A stretch of DNA of 64,000 nt from Pachyseris speciosa (GCA_016490735.1 JAEMWC010000951.1:155001-219000), one strand, 5' to 3'. Shown: positions 21,366-32,605, numbered from the stretch's first letter. Notes: generated by a model not told the origin, from the sequence alone. A program made the numbers and translations.

Positions 21366-21545
21366 ACTGTGACGGTGTGGTTCGTGTTCATCGTGTTGGT
21401 TATTTTATTGCTATCTTTTTCGACAAAAGAGAAAATCGATCATCATCTTACAAATTTGCTGTGACGGTGCGGTTGGTGTTATTTGCGGTGGTTATTTGTC
21501 GCTAACTTTTTCGACGACCGAGAGAGTCGATCTCCATCTTTAGAG
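21366..21545 (+). repeat. Two imperfect tandem copies of a 90-bp unit
   Basis: Both units contain CTGTGACGGTG, GGTTNGTGTT, a TTATT block and CTTTTTCGAC, followed by GAGAAAATCGAT or GAGAGAGTCGAT and CATCTT. No coding role is apparent. Confidence 0.6.
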
Positions 21546-23850
21546 TAAGTTAATTGTTTGTATTTTATCCTAATATTTAGTTGCATTCAACTAAGTCGAG
21601 TAGCTCCGTTACTGACGCCGTTGAAGGACAGAAATGAAATTGAAAGAAAGTTGATGAAAAGGAGCACTTTGAAGTTGTCTGTTCACAGGAAAATTTACTA
21701 ACTGGAGAACAGTTCGTGTCAGTTCTGTTGTTGTTAAACGAATTTTTCGGCGAACTAAACAACTTTCTAATTATGCAACTCATAATTGTTACCACATTCT
21801 GTGCTTATAATGTGAATGTTACGACTGACAAATATTTTATCGTGTATTTGTTGGAATTTCAACAACACGCACATGGATAAACACCAACGGAAAGGAAAAA
21901 GTGACTCTTTGGAAATTAACTGACCACTGGTATCAGAAGATTCGGGAGAAATTTAAATGTTCCATCCACTTATTATGCTTTTCAGCCTTCAGTTGTTGTG
22001 CTTGATTGACAATTTCACTTCCTTTCGGTCAAACCAAAATGACTACCTTAAAAATTCACATATAATCAGACTAACCACACTAAAACCCGAGTCTTGTTTG
22101 AGAAAATATCAGCTCAAGTCAAAAGTTAAAGTCAAATCCTGTTGAGACAAATGTTTGGTTTACAAAGCCAAATTTGCACAGCTGGGACTTTCGAATCGAA
22201 AGCCAACAAAAGCCTGAGCGCAGATATTTTGACCGTAAAATTTTGATCGTAAGCTTTCTGCTATTGAAAACTTCATTTAAAGAATCCTGGAAGATCGACC
22301 TGTGCCAACTTGTTTCCGGAATGCGTGTATATTTGTATAGCACAAGCAAAACATACAAACAACTTAATAAAATAAACTGAAAACTTTTACTGGCATCTTT
22401 GGGGATATGTGTTTCACTTAAATGTTATACTTGGAAAACTATCTCTTGGATTGAATGATTCTCCATCTATCACGCAATTCATGTAAACATTATCAAATTT
22501 TATTCACATAATTTTGGTCTATTGATCACTAATGTTTTAAGTTTTGATCTGAAACGTCTTTTTACTGAGCAGAGAAGAGAACATGTATCAGTTCTGATAC
22601 CAGGGATTTACGGGTTAACAAATAAGTTTAGTTGGGGTCTGTTAACTTGTGTAGCTGAAACTACGAGCTCTCTTTGAGACAGTATATTTTGAAAACCTTC
22701 TTACGGTTTTCTTTTCTTTAAAAAAACGAACAAACAGACAAACAAACGAATTTTTGTAGTATTTTATGTTTCCCGGTGTTTGCACTTTGCATTTTACAGA
22801 ATTGTTACAGCATCTCTGTGCCTTTTCGTTTTATTCTATCAGCTTTGCCGTCAGCTAGTTGTCGAATTTATGACAAAATTCTGACAGCTTCTGTTTCATG
22901 TGGCCAATGGAAACTTTACAGTTGACAAGAGGAAGTTTTCATGCGAGCAAAGAAATTTACCTTTCTGTATTAATTCAGCAAAAGACTCTTTCAGCTGAAA
23001 ACACCTGACCCTTCTTTGTTTAAAAATTTGGAATACATACAATGTTTTATTAGTTTTCCTTTTGTAGTCATGGTGGGATATATATTTTTACCAGCCACGC
23101 TGTATTTTAGCGAGCCCGTTGAAAGACTCTAAATACAGAAGTCGAGTAAAAAATGTCCCGCCAAAGACCATACAACACTCTAAACCATTCTTGACGCTCC
23201 ACGTGAGTTTGCAAAAAAAAAAAAAAAGAGAGAAAAAAATATGCAGTATCGACTCATTCACATGCGCGAGTGAGAAAGTGTGACACAAAAACGGGACTTC
23301 TGCGTGTCGAGTTTCTCCGCGCTTTTCTGACGTGTTTGTTGATTGAAAATATCGGACAAGCCAGCGTGGTATCATGCTTGGGGCACCTCGTGTTATCACT
23401 TTCACAAAACTCCCTGCTTGTTTATTAAACTATACTTGCTCAATATAAAAACGTTTGGCATTCCTTTTTATGCTTGACAAAACTTTACGTGCCTATATGC
23501 CGTGAAATCTTTGTTCCAACTGGGTATTTCAGATGCTTATTGGACTAGTTTGTTTGATGCCGGAGAAAAATGATTCACCAACTGTCGCCCGAATCATGCA
23601 TGCGAATTATTCAGTTACTAAATTCTGTGCTGATACTTTTTGGGGGTGATTGTTTTCTATAATAGTTTATGAGAGATTGAGATTATATATTATAACAAAT
23701 GCAATTACTCGATCAAATTATCAGCTGTATGCATTCGCAGGGAGTCATTCTGGAAATCGAGAAACAGAACAAACAACACTTTTACCCCTCACGGAATGAA
23801 TGCGATGCGTCAAAAGACAGAAATAAGAGACATGCGCAGTACGGACACGG
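21546..23850. other. No gene recognised
   Basis: The segment is AT-rich and non-coding. Short frames lack domain signals. A polyA/GA run sits near 23212-23240. I see no tRNA, repeat array or clear transposon end. Confidence 0.4.
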
Positions 23851-24039
23851 GTAATGGCCGGTCAGGTCAACAAGAATGCTATTGGGACTTTGTTGTTTAA
23901 TATCTTTTTAAAACGCGAAGTTTCAGCCACCGTCAAAAGCAAGGTTAAAGAATGGTATATGATCGAAATATTTACCGTTTTCTATTTCGATTTTTTTCCC
24001 CGACGTTTATACAGTGCCTATTTTATTTACTTGAATGCG

Positions 24040-24049
24040 CACTGTTCGG
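24040..24049 (+). repeat. 10-bp target-site duplication, left
   Basis: CACTGTTCGG directly precedes the left end of the foldback element. The identical word follows its right end at 26536-26545 in the same orientation. Confidence 0.75.
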
Positions 24050-24075
24050 GGATGTGTCGAAAACGAAGACCCAAA

Positions 24076-24395
24076 AACGAAGACCGAAGACCCACTGGTC
24101 TAAAACGAAGACCCACTGGTCTAAAACGAAGACCCACTGGTCTAAAACGAAGACCCACTGGTCTAAGACGAAGACCCACTGGTCTAAAACGAAGACCCAC
24201 TGGTCTAAAACGAAGACCCACTGGTCTAAAACGAAGACCCACTGGTCTAAAACGAAGACCCACTAGTCTAAAACGAAGACCCTCTGGTCTAAAACGAAGA
24301 CCCTCTGGTCTAAAACGAAGACCCACTGGTCTAAAACGAAGACCCTGTGGTCTAAAACGAAGACCCTCTGGTCTAAAACGAAGACCCACTGGACT
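24076..24395 (+). repeat. Left 21-bp tandem array (about 15-16 units)
   Basis: The unit is AAAACGAAGACCCACTGGTC plus T. Variants change CACTGG to CACTAG, CTCTGG or CTGTGG. Because 21 is a multiple of three, several frames on both strands stay open across it (KRRPTGL, SKTKTHW and GLRFRPV repeats). I regard these frames as by-products of the array, not genes. No spacers exist between units, so it is not a CRISPR array. Confidence 0.9.
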
Positions 24396-26213
24396 AATTA
24401 AAATGTCATCTGAACGCGCGACACACTTGGCAGTTACTTTATTTCAGTCGATACAACACGTGTCAAACTGTGCAACGCAATTAAATTCCAGCAGTCTAGA
24501 AATATACGTTTTAGTCGCTGACGAATTTAGTATATTTTGTCATCGCCAATGTTCTATTTTTCAAATGCATATGAGCAAATTATGATAAGGTGACTTCGTT
24601 ACTTAATTAGGGCGTCAAAAACGGACAACAGTATTTTCGTTTTCGCAGAGCTGCATGTTCTCCGGTTATGATCACTATCACTGTTACTGTTCGACTGTTT
24701 GTTTCAGTCGAGAACTTTAATTTGCGATTTTGTGATCTTGTTATGACTGGTGAGTTTTCACGCTTTGTGTGCCAAGTTGCATCTTTTAATATAACCATAA
24801 AAATACGAGAAATTGAAAACTTTGGCCCGGTGCGAATCGCACCATATGCGAATCATGCGTCAAAAGACATTTATAAACATGATAAATGGACACAAATTTC
24901 GAGCGTGTCCAGGATCCAAACTACTGGCGAAGGGAAATTTTCATCGCATGGTAGCAGTTTTGTCAAGACAAGGCAAACAGTATACACCTGTGTCTTTTAA
25001 CTCATTATCTACAAGTTAACTTCGCACGAAGTTCTTTTTCCCCGAGAGTGCTTGCTAAAAAAATTATTTCTCTAAAGTATTGCGTCTTAGGCACTGAAAT
25101 TACCGCTCGATAAAGCTTATTTCGTGACCTTTGCGGTTGTATTTTGTGTTCATATCAGCTGTCAAAATCGTATTAGCAGCGATGGTAAACTAACGGAATG
25201 CAAATATTAGAGAATAATTTACAAAAGCTCTTTCCTTCCAAATGCAGAAATTTTCATCCTGAAACAAACTTTTTCCTTTATCCTTCTGCTATTTATATTC
25301 CAAATCTAAGAGACGTCGAACGAACGCCGATTAAACTTCAATTTTTTTTAGTGGCGGTAATTGAGCATCTCTGTCACACACATCTGGTTGCAAAGTTCAA
25401 GTCGAGCATAATAGCCAAAGAAAAACTTTGTCATCCAGTGTTTGAAAATTCAAAAATATCAGACGGGAATATCAGGCTAAAAGCTTTTAAGATTCCCTCC
25501 TTCGAACGAAAAAAATAACCTCTGGCACCCAGGGTACGCAAATCTATGTTTATAGCTCGATCAACAGACAACGCGGTTTTCAAAATCTCACCTTTATCGA
25601 TCGTCGCTTGCATTTGCTATCTACTGCTGTAAAAATCACTCACATGACTTTGCGTTCCTCTTATTAAGGTTTTCATATAGCCCTTCAAAGCCCCGAACTT
25701 TGCAAATGGCTCTGTCACAGACGGGACTTGCGTGACGCATTTTCGCAATGGTATAGCAGCGCAAATATTTTTGCCGCTTTCGACCAAAATTTACCGTACC
25801 TGTATGAGTAAAGTAAGGACTACCAGTTCGCCGATACATTCACATCCCAATTGTTTTAATTATCGAAAATTGAAGTCGGCGAGTTCGAAAGGAAATGAAG
25901 GCTCACTTCATTTATTATTCAACGACTTTGCCAAGTGGTTCGAAGACTTGACGTCTCGATGCTCTTGACCTACCGACGAAACTGGACTGTCATCGTGCGC
26001 AGTAGTTTGCTTCTTGGACTCCCATTGAAGAGAAAGCCTAAAAAAAATTTTGATTTTTCAGTGACTCGAATTTGACTCGAGGTTGACTTGTGACTCGTGG
26101 TTGACTCGTTCTGCGACATAACTCAACTCCGACACATTGAAATGAACTCGTAGTCTAATGTACGGACTGTCCATTTAACAAAAAATTAAAGATACGTCAT
26201 CTTTTGACCTGCG
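24396..26213. other. Unique core of the foldback element
   Basis: The core contains only short frames without recognised domains. No transposase signature, tRNA or tandem repeat is seen. Confidence 0.5.
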
Positions 26214-26500
26214 CCAGTGGGTCTTCGTTTTAGACCAGAGGGTCTTCGTTTTAGACTAGTGGGTCTTCGTTTTAGACCAGTGGGTCTTCGTTTTAGACCA
26301 GAGGGTCTTCGTTTTAGACCAGAGGGTCTTCGTTTTAGACCAGTGGGTCTTCGTTTTAGACCACAGGGTCTTCGTTTTAGACCAGCGGGTCTTCGTTTTA
26401 GACCAGTGGGTCTTCGTTTTAGACCAGTGGGTCTTCGTTTTAGACCAGTGGGTCTTCGTTTTAGACCACAGGGTCTTCGTTCTAGACCAGTGGGTCTTCG
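26214..26500 (-). repeat. Right 21-bp tandem array (about 14 units, inverted)
   Basis: This is the same unit as the left array on the opposite strand, with the same classes of variant plus a CGCTGG-type variant. The outermost part of both arrays shares an irregular block with CCCAAAAACGAAGACCG, which marks the true element terminus. Confidence 0.9.
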
Positions 26501-26545
26501 GTCTTCGTTTTTGGGTCTTCGTTTTCGACACAACCCACTGTTCGG

Positions 26546-27314
26546 TGCGTTGCTGGTTAAAAAAAATTTCGCGACGGTGAAGTTTAAGATCAGTCATTCA
26601 GTTTGTCAGTGGGTCAACTTTAGGAGTCCTGCGTTGTGTCCCTGTGAAGCTATTTCATTATTATTCACGCGCGCTCGAAGTCGTCAAGAATCGTCTCATG
26701 CTGGGTTGGAGAGCTGTTCGAATTGAGGGAAGACAACTGAAGAGTGCAGGCAAGGTACGGAATGAGTTTTTCAAACCTTGATGACGTACTTAACACTAAT
26801 AATGCAGTACAAAATACTTAAACTTAACACTTCTGAAATTGTTGTAATGGTAAACACAATAAAAATCGGAAACCAGTGAACCTTGAGCATTGTATATAGA
26901 ATTTAGTTTTATGAACCAAATCGGTCACTGAGGTTCCACATTTTGTACTTAGGCAAAACAATGTGGCAATTTCGATTCATCAACTACTTGCTGCAACCTG
27001 CTCTTCATGGCTTACCAGTGTATATCATTACTGTTATTGTCATGCTCTTAGACAATTAAACTCAGTATGAAAAGCTTAAGCTTGTGTAATTTCACTATCC
27101 TTTATTTGTTTGTTGTTGTTTTTTAATTTTAATTTTGTTGTTTTTTTAATGCCAGCTCAATACTTCAGCAAGCCAAGGGGATCTCTGAAACCTCGCTCGT
27201 CTTCTGTGGACCTAACTTATATTGTGTTTTTTAGAACACAATAATTATTACTGTCCTTGTTTTAGGACAGTTAATGTACAGGACTAAATTATGTTTGATG
27301 CTTTAGCAGGTAAT
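26546..27314. other. No gene recognised
   Basis: This is non-coding DNA with T-rich runs near 27110-27150. No repeat boundary or RNA gene is identified. Confidence 0.4.
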
Positions 27315-27645
27315 AATGCACATGTCATCGGCTTCCCTGTGGGTCTACCCCGGGCCTAACAGGGAAATATGTGGGGGAATGCAAGGAGATGGATGGGATT
27401 CTTTGCCCGAGGGTAGGGGAAAATCTTGACATTGCTTTATGATCAAAGATTAGGGGTGGGGAAATTCTTAAGTTTGAAAAGGATGTTACAGGGATTTTCA
27501 ACTGAAAGACAGGTCACCCAGGGGACTTTGTCTTCAGAGATTCCCTGACCCCCCAGGAAATTCCTGAAGTTTGCTCGACTGATTTTTCAATCCCCCTGGT
27601 TAGCCCGGGGGTCGACCCTACAGGAAAACCAATGACGGGCATAAA
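27315..27645. mobile_element. MITE with about 45-bp inverted ends
   Basis: The left end (GTCATCGGCTTCCCTGTGGG then TCTACCCCGGGCCTAAC) matches the complement of the right end (GTTAGCCCGGGGGTCGACCC and on). The interior is G-rich and non-coding. No duplication was clearly seen. Confidence 0.65.
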
Positions 27646-27665
27646 TCTACCATCCTGCACCTTAA

Positions 27666-28047
27666 AGGGGCAGTGTCACGCTATTGTACCATCACTTTAA
27701 AAGGCTTAAAACTGTCAATGCATCAATGGAAACCTTAAAATAATGGTCTAGTTTTGTTGCCAACGACATTAGTACTGCATTGACACTATAAACTCCTGTA
27801 TTCCTTCTAAGATGACGAGGATGGAAATGGATTGAAATTTGAAAAAACTTGCCAGTTTTTTCAAAATTTCAAGCGATGCATTGAAAAATCACCAAAACAT
27901 TATTATGGTTAGCTCTCCCTGTTAAAATTTCATTGGAATTCATATTGCTCATTCTGTAGGAGCATTTTATGCACGATAACAGGAAAAAGGCAGTAATTTT
28001 GGCAGAATTGAACCAAAAACAGCAAAAATACCGGTGACAGTGCTCCT
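27666..28047. mobile_element. TTAA-flanked MITE (piggyBac-like)
   Basis: TTAA at 27662-27665 and at 28048-28051 flanks ends AGGGGCAGTGTCACG and the complement AGGAGCACTGTCACC. A TTAA duplication is typical of piggyBac-type insertion. The 382-bp interior is non-coding. Confidence 0.65.
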
Positions 28048-28547
28048 TTAAAAAATACATACTGTTAATTAACTGTCAAGCATTTAATTCTTAATACTGG
28101 TAACACCAAGTAAAATTGTTCCCAGTTTCTGGTACCTGCTACTATTTACAACTGACATCAACTTCACAATTAAAGCCTGAATATTTGAAAGCTGTGTCCA
28201 TTTTTTTGGTTAATTTCACTTGTAATAAAAAACTCTTTTTTTTCCTTTACTTTACAATTAAGGGCTAAAAATTTTCCTGTCACTAAGATTACCCTTTGGG
28301 CTTTCATAATAAAGAATGATTGATACCAAACTTTTGTTAGGTGCATTTCATTTATCTTACACCAAAAATTCTTCGAAAACAGCACCTAAAGACAATATTT
28401 CTGGTTTAATTAGGATAATTTATCCTCAAATATTCACTTAAACTATCAAGGGCTCATGCTACTAGGAGTAAACATAGGCTGTGTGTGATTTGCTGTATTT
28501 CAATGAAATAAAAGTGAGTCCTTTGATGACTTGATGACAACATTTTC

Positions 28548-29085
28548 TCACACATCTTGATATTCAGGTTTTCTTGTAGCATGAGTCATGTGATTTCTGC
28601 CTACTGAAACTGGGACCATGGGTTCATATTTGCTGTTTGCAAACCTTTTACACAGAATTAATTTGTCTGCTTCCCCTAAAAGAACATTCCAGTCTGACAA
28701 AGTAGTTGGGGAAACAATCAGATTTGTAGGGGGACTACAATTAAATAAAATACTGAAAATTAATTGTAATGCAATTGGTGCCTTTTGGTTAGATAACCAA
28801 CATGCCTGTTGTAAATATCTAATGCAAGCCATGAACATTACACTCCTATGATTTGCTCCATTGTTGCCTTGGGCAAATGTATCCACAAGGGAATAACTCT
28901 TTAAAACTTCTCTTTGTTTGAGTTGGTCTTTCAGTTTTGTTGCAACAGCTTTTGTCCCCATTAATTTTTGATGATGTTGTTTTTCTTCAAGGATGTGGTG
29001 TTCAAAAGTTTGTCTTGTTTTGTAACTTGTTTTTGTAGGGTCAGAGTCTCTTTCTTCAAATCACTGAACCTTCTCTGTACAAATA
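28548..29085 (-). CDS. Exon 2 of an uncharacterised coiled-coil gene (frame-shifted or two-frame)
   Basis: On the minus strand an acceptor TTGTTTTCAG ends just above 29085. The first 40 codons in the phase set by exon 1 are coiled coil (FSDLKKETLTLQKQVTKQDK) and stop at a TAA near 28963. A second frame overlaps and continues to 28548. It includes KLKDQLKQREVL, GNNGANHRSVMFMACIRYL and IVSPTTLSDWNVLLGEADKL. The second frame is too protein-like to ignore, so either this copy carries a frameshift near the A-run at 28965 or the two frames are alternative products. I do not recognise the family. Confidence 0.45.
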
Positions 29086-30246
29086 CTGAAAACAAGGGGA
29101 AAAGTCACAAAAAAATTATTGACATTTGGCTTTGAAAACAAATTATTTCATTTAATTCATATTTTGAAAAGTCTGAACCTTAAACATTCAGTTCTACATT
29201 TAGATGTTGGTACTTTATTTATTGATTGTGTTTTCATTTACACCTGTGAATGTTACTTTTTTTATTACTGTCGAGAACATTGGTGTTTTTTTTGTCAAAT
29301 CGAAAGGTATATACACAGTTTTCTCAGCAAGAGTTTTGTCCACTTGAACTCAAAATCTTACATGTACCTAAGCTTAAATTTAACTAGAGAAAGGTATGAA
29401 AAGTCGAAGAATTAAAACTAGATTGAACTCGACATAAGAAGGACGACAAAGACTTGAATATTCTCGGTACCTCGCGGTAATTTTGATCAAATAGGCTGAC
29501 CCCACAGCGGTCCGCACAAGGTCGGATACTGTGCCATTTAAAGTGTTTTTCACGTGTGTATTTTACCTTCGGGTCATGTTGCTTTGAGATAACTGAATTT
29601 TTGTGTTGGCATATATCTAAAATGGTTTGTTTCTTTCAGCTCTGCTACATTATTTAGTGTCCAAAATAGAAGCAAAGTCTGGATGCACAATTCACCTGAC
29701 CGAATTCACACGGGATTAACAGCTGCGAAATTATAACGACGGTTTTACAGCGGTCAATTAACACATACTTTGTAGTAAGTTTTAAGGTGTCTCTTTCAGT
29801 ATCTCTAAAGTAAAAGTTTCTTCTTTTACCCCCTTTTAAGGAGAATGCACTAACGTTTTTCACCCCGCTAGCTACCCGCAAAAGTGTACAAAGGATTTTC
29901 ACAAGTTCCGTGGCTTTTCTTCGTGACATTATTAAATATTCAACGTTGTCTTACTCAAATGTCAATGAATGTTCGTTGTGTGGCCCAGTTTAACTTAACC
30001 TTTAACCGTAAGCTTATAAAGCTTTAAAAGGCATTATATCTGCACTGAAAATGAATAAACAGGCCGGATGCGGGTTAGTTGTTTCACGTCAAAAACAGAT
30101 CCGTTGCATTTGTGTGTTTACATTTTCCGTGTTTGGAAGCCCACTCAAAGCAGCCGTGATAATAAGTATGCCAATTAAAAAACTGACTTGAATTATACAT
30201 TCACCCATAGTTAGTAGAGGAGACTCCTCTACTAACTATGATTTAC
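29086..30246 (-). other. Predicted intron of the coiled-coil gene
   Basis: On the minus strand the donor is GTAAAT after ATGG, and the acceptor is TTGTTTTCAG. The intron begins immediately with a 35-bp near-perfect palindrome. No other gene is seen inside. The 5' splice pair and phase 1 are consistent with continued coiled coil across the join. Confidence 0.45.
30206..30240. repeat. Perfect 17-bp-arm palindrome
   Basis: CATAGTTAGTAGAGGAG and its exact complement are separated by one base. It starts 6 bp inside the predicted intron next to the donor site of the minus-strand gene. Confidence 0.85.
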
Positions 30247-30538
30247 CCATTTTTTTCCTTAACCAACGCTTATCTATACTTTTTCGAAGCGTTTGGATTA
30301 TCCTTTTCAGTCCTGTGTTTTCTGCTGTTAGTCGTTTACATTCACGAGAGAGTTTGTCGATCCTCTCAATCTCGCTTGCAAACTTGATGAAAACACTTTC
30401 TGGAGTTGCTGTTGCTGAAACCTGACCACCAACACTTGAACTGTTTTCGTTTGTTCTCTCTTCTGTTTTTATTTTCTTCGCCGGCTGATATTTACCAGAA
30501 AACTGCCTGGCGATAAATTTTCTTCGCCCCATTGACAT
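30247..30538 (-). CDS. Exon 1 of an uncharacterised coiled-coil gene
   Basis: The start codon at 30538 opens a basic N terminus (MGRRKFIARQFSGKYQPAKK), then a polar serine/threonine segment, then a leucine-heptad region (IERIDKLSRECKRLTAENTG) that continues basic to the splice site. This could be a bZIP-like or simple coiled-coil protein; a true basic-zipper contact motif is not evident. An upstream in-frame ATG at 30631 exists but gives an unlikely leader. Exon end and phase agree with exon 2 at 29085. Confidence 0.5.
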
Positions 30539-30713
30539 TTTTTTCGCAACTTTCGTCGTATAAAACAAGTAACGAAAGAAGCCCGCGTTTTCAGGAAACA
30601 GCAGTTTTTCAAGGTAAAATACTCTGCGCATGTCGTAAAATTTCGGGGGTTATGGACATAGGAGGGTGGATCCCCTTCCGTGAGGGGTAACTTTCCGAGC
30701 CGTGCATGGTGTA

Positions 30714-30782
30714 ATAGTACTATATCCTCACTGTCTATTACTTACCACATCATGAAACTAAGTTATGGGAAAGAGATCCGCG
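30714..30782 (+). repeat. Split direct repeat B, outer copy
   Basis: These 69 bp are identical in order to 31032-31100 (AATAGTACTATATCCTCACT through GAGATCCGC). Confidence 0.85.
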
Positions 30783-30863
30783 GATTGTTGTGGTAAGAGG
30801 TAGACAGCGAAGATAGATAGTGAGGCCAAAGCTGTCAACCAATACCAGGGGAGGAGGGCGGGT

Positions 30864-31038
30864 CGAACCTCGGCCCTTCGTTTCGGCGGACGGCGCTGTA
30901 ACAGAATGAAATCGAAGCTGCGTGGCCTAGCTTATCAATACAGGGCGCCCGCGATGCACCAACGCATTCCCCAGGGCCACGGTGTAATTTAGAAGGTTGT
31001 TTCATGATGCGCTAAGTAATTATTCAGTGAGAATAGTA
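30864..31038 (+). repeat. Split direct repeat A, internal copy
   Basis: About 175 bp starting CGAACCTCGGCCCTTCGTTT recur at 37089-37262 in the same orientation, with a handful of differences near the end. Confidence 0.85.
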
Positions 31039-31100
31039 CTATATCCTCACTGTCTATTACTTACCACATCATGAAACTAAGTTATGGGAAAGAGATCCGC
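31032..31100 (+). repeat. Split direct repeat B, inner copy
   Basis: It overlaps the end of repeat A by a few bases (AATAGT) and matches the outer copy at 30714. Confidence 0.85.
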
Positions 31101-31351
31101 TCCTTGTCATCCCTGAGGAAGACCGCTGTAGCCCAAACCCCGACATTCCCATATACACACCAGATCCAAAAACCCCAAAACATGCAATACTCAAAACACC
31201 CATTACTCAAATACTCAGAACTCCAATACTCCAAGGATTCAAAATTCCAAAGATTTAATAACTAACAAAAGCTAATTATAACAAGACCGAGAGACGAAAA
31301 TAACACTAGAAACAACGAAGCAAAACCTTCCTTAAGACGAAAAGGTATAAC
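31101..31351 (-). other. 3' untranslated part of the PAT-like element
   Basis: An A/C-rich stretch follows the recombinase stop on the minus strand. It contains short CCAATACTC-like words and no coding signal. Confidence 0.5.
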
Positions 31352-32485
31352 TCAGCAAGAAATCTTCTGCAAATTCCTTTGATCAGCGAAGGACGGAGCA
31401 GCTTTAGAACTGACAGAAGCTAGACCGAGTGTAATCCGTTCTAATAAATCCAAAGAAACAGAGGCGCCAGGGCGGCGCGTGTAAAGCAGCGCCATCTCTG
31501 TGCACCGCCAACCCACATACTGGGCGATCTGATCAGGGGTACAGCCCAAACCCTTAAGGGTATAGGATAAACCCACCCGGAAACTGTGAGGGGTCTCTCC
31601 GTCGTCAATAGCAGCGGCTTTAAGGTAGATATGAAGTCGCGCAGAAACGGCTGAGCCACCCAAAGGGCGATGAGATACCGCCTTCTTATGTACTGAAGAC
31701 CTAAAAAGATACTCGCCGAGAAGAGGGACACCTAACGCCTTACAAGTCGCAATATAATAATTAAACCACAAAACTGGACAGACAGGCACATTCGGAATAC
31801 GCAACAGAGCAAAGGGGCGCGAAAAACCAACGCGAATTGTTTTACCAAACGTGAAGTTTAGAAGAAAGCCCTCCCTGTCCTTAAGGCGAAAGACTTGATC
31901 CGCTTGCAAACGTCCCAAATCGGAAGCCCTATCACCAGTGTAAAAATCAACGACGAAAAAGGTTACGTCTCTGACTAGGATATCCTTATTGAGAGGAGAA
32001 AGCTCAGAGCCCCCCGCAATAAGGTCGCGAAGATAGGTGATTAAACGAACAAATTTATCATGAAACAAAGGGACAGCTTGCCGAGGCCGCAAAGGCCGCT
32101 GGGCTTGCTCTTCTCTTACAAACTTGAGATATTCCTTGACGGTAGGATGTGATAAGGGGCTGGACATCCCTGTGCGACCTAACTTATTGAAGATCCACCT
32201 AAGCTTTCCTATATATGAATCCACAGTCCCAGCTGCCAGACGCTTTGGGCAATCACAGATCTTTGTATAGCACGAGGGTAAATGAAGTTTCCGTTTTCCC
32301 GCCGAGTCTTTGCTAATCAAGAACTTGACGATATACTCTGCAGTAGCAGCAGAAAGCTTCTTAGAGGGCACCAGGGAGGAAAAGAAACTTGAAAGCTGAA
32401 CTTCCAACGAGTCCTTCTGGCGTTCATAAGGTTTGTTCCTATAAGACCGTCGAAAGTCTGTAAACCGCTTCTTAATCAAAGACAT
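31352..32485 (-). CDS. DIRS/PAT tyrosine recombinase
   Basis: This 377-residue integrase would join the circular DNA copy to a target by strand exchange through a tyrosine. The N-terminal half is a SAM-like DNA-binding region (about 20-155). The catalytic half shows R186 in TGDRASDLGRL, K215 in the beta hairpin, H300-x-x-R303 in TPHSFRVG, W326 in YVGWRC (W replaces the second H, as usual in DIRS) and Y335 in LLYTRR. All active-site residues are present. It is a separate ORF 120 bp downstream of the methyltransferase end. An AG acceptor-like site lies just before the ATG. Confidence 0.85.
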   Translation of the reverse strand: MSLIKKRFTDFRRSYRNKPYERQKDSLEVQLSSFFSSLVPSKKLSAATAEYIVKFLISKDSAGKRKLHLPSCYTKICDCPKRLAAGTVDSYIGKLRWIFNKLGRTGMSSPLSHPTVKEYLKFVREEQAQRPLRPRQAVPLFHDKFVRLITYLRDLIAGGSELSPLNKDILVRDVTFFVVDFYTGDRASDLGRLQADQVFRLKDREGFLLNFTFGKTIRVGFSRPFALLRIPNVPVCPVLWFNYYIATCKALGVPLLGEYLFRSSVHKKAVSHRPLGGSAVSARLHIYLKAAAIDDGETPHSFRVGLSYTLKGLGCTPDQIAQYVGWRCTEMALLYTRRPGASVSLDLLERITLGLASVSSKAAPSFADQRNLQKISC

Positions 32486-32605
32486 GTCTACATTGGGGCG
32501 AGCTGGCAGAAATTAGCGTCGTTTTCGTTCGGGTACGAACAGGCAGAACATCTTCTGGTAGGCTTCCACGGACGTTGAATCTATCAAGACAAGAAAAGGA
32601 ACAGC

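Larger units (their letters stand above)
24050..26535. mobile_element. Foldback element with tandem-repeat inverted ends (MULE/FB-like)
   Basis: The 2.49 kb element begins GGATGTGTCGAAAACG and ends with the complement of GGTTGTGTCGAAAACG. Each end is a 21-bp tandem array (24076-24395 and 26214-26500) in opposite orientation. The central 1.8 kb is non-repetitive and encodes no recognisable transposase. A perfect 10-bp direct repeat flanks it. Long inverted ends built of short tandem units are the hallmark of foldback elements, and a 9-10 bp duplication is typical of the Mutator superfamily. Superfamily placement is inference. The element is presumably mobilised in trans. Confidence 0.8.

Noticed and set aside
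23854..24585. 243-residue KRRPTGL-repeat protein and antisense counterparts
   Set aside because: Open frames arise because the 21-bp unit is a multiple of three and lacks stops in several frames on both strands; no flanking coding signal.
24076..26500. CRISPR-like arrays
   Set aside because: The 21-bp units are contiguous with no unique spacers, inverted at two ends of a transposon, and the host is a eukaryote.
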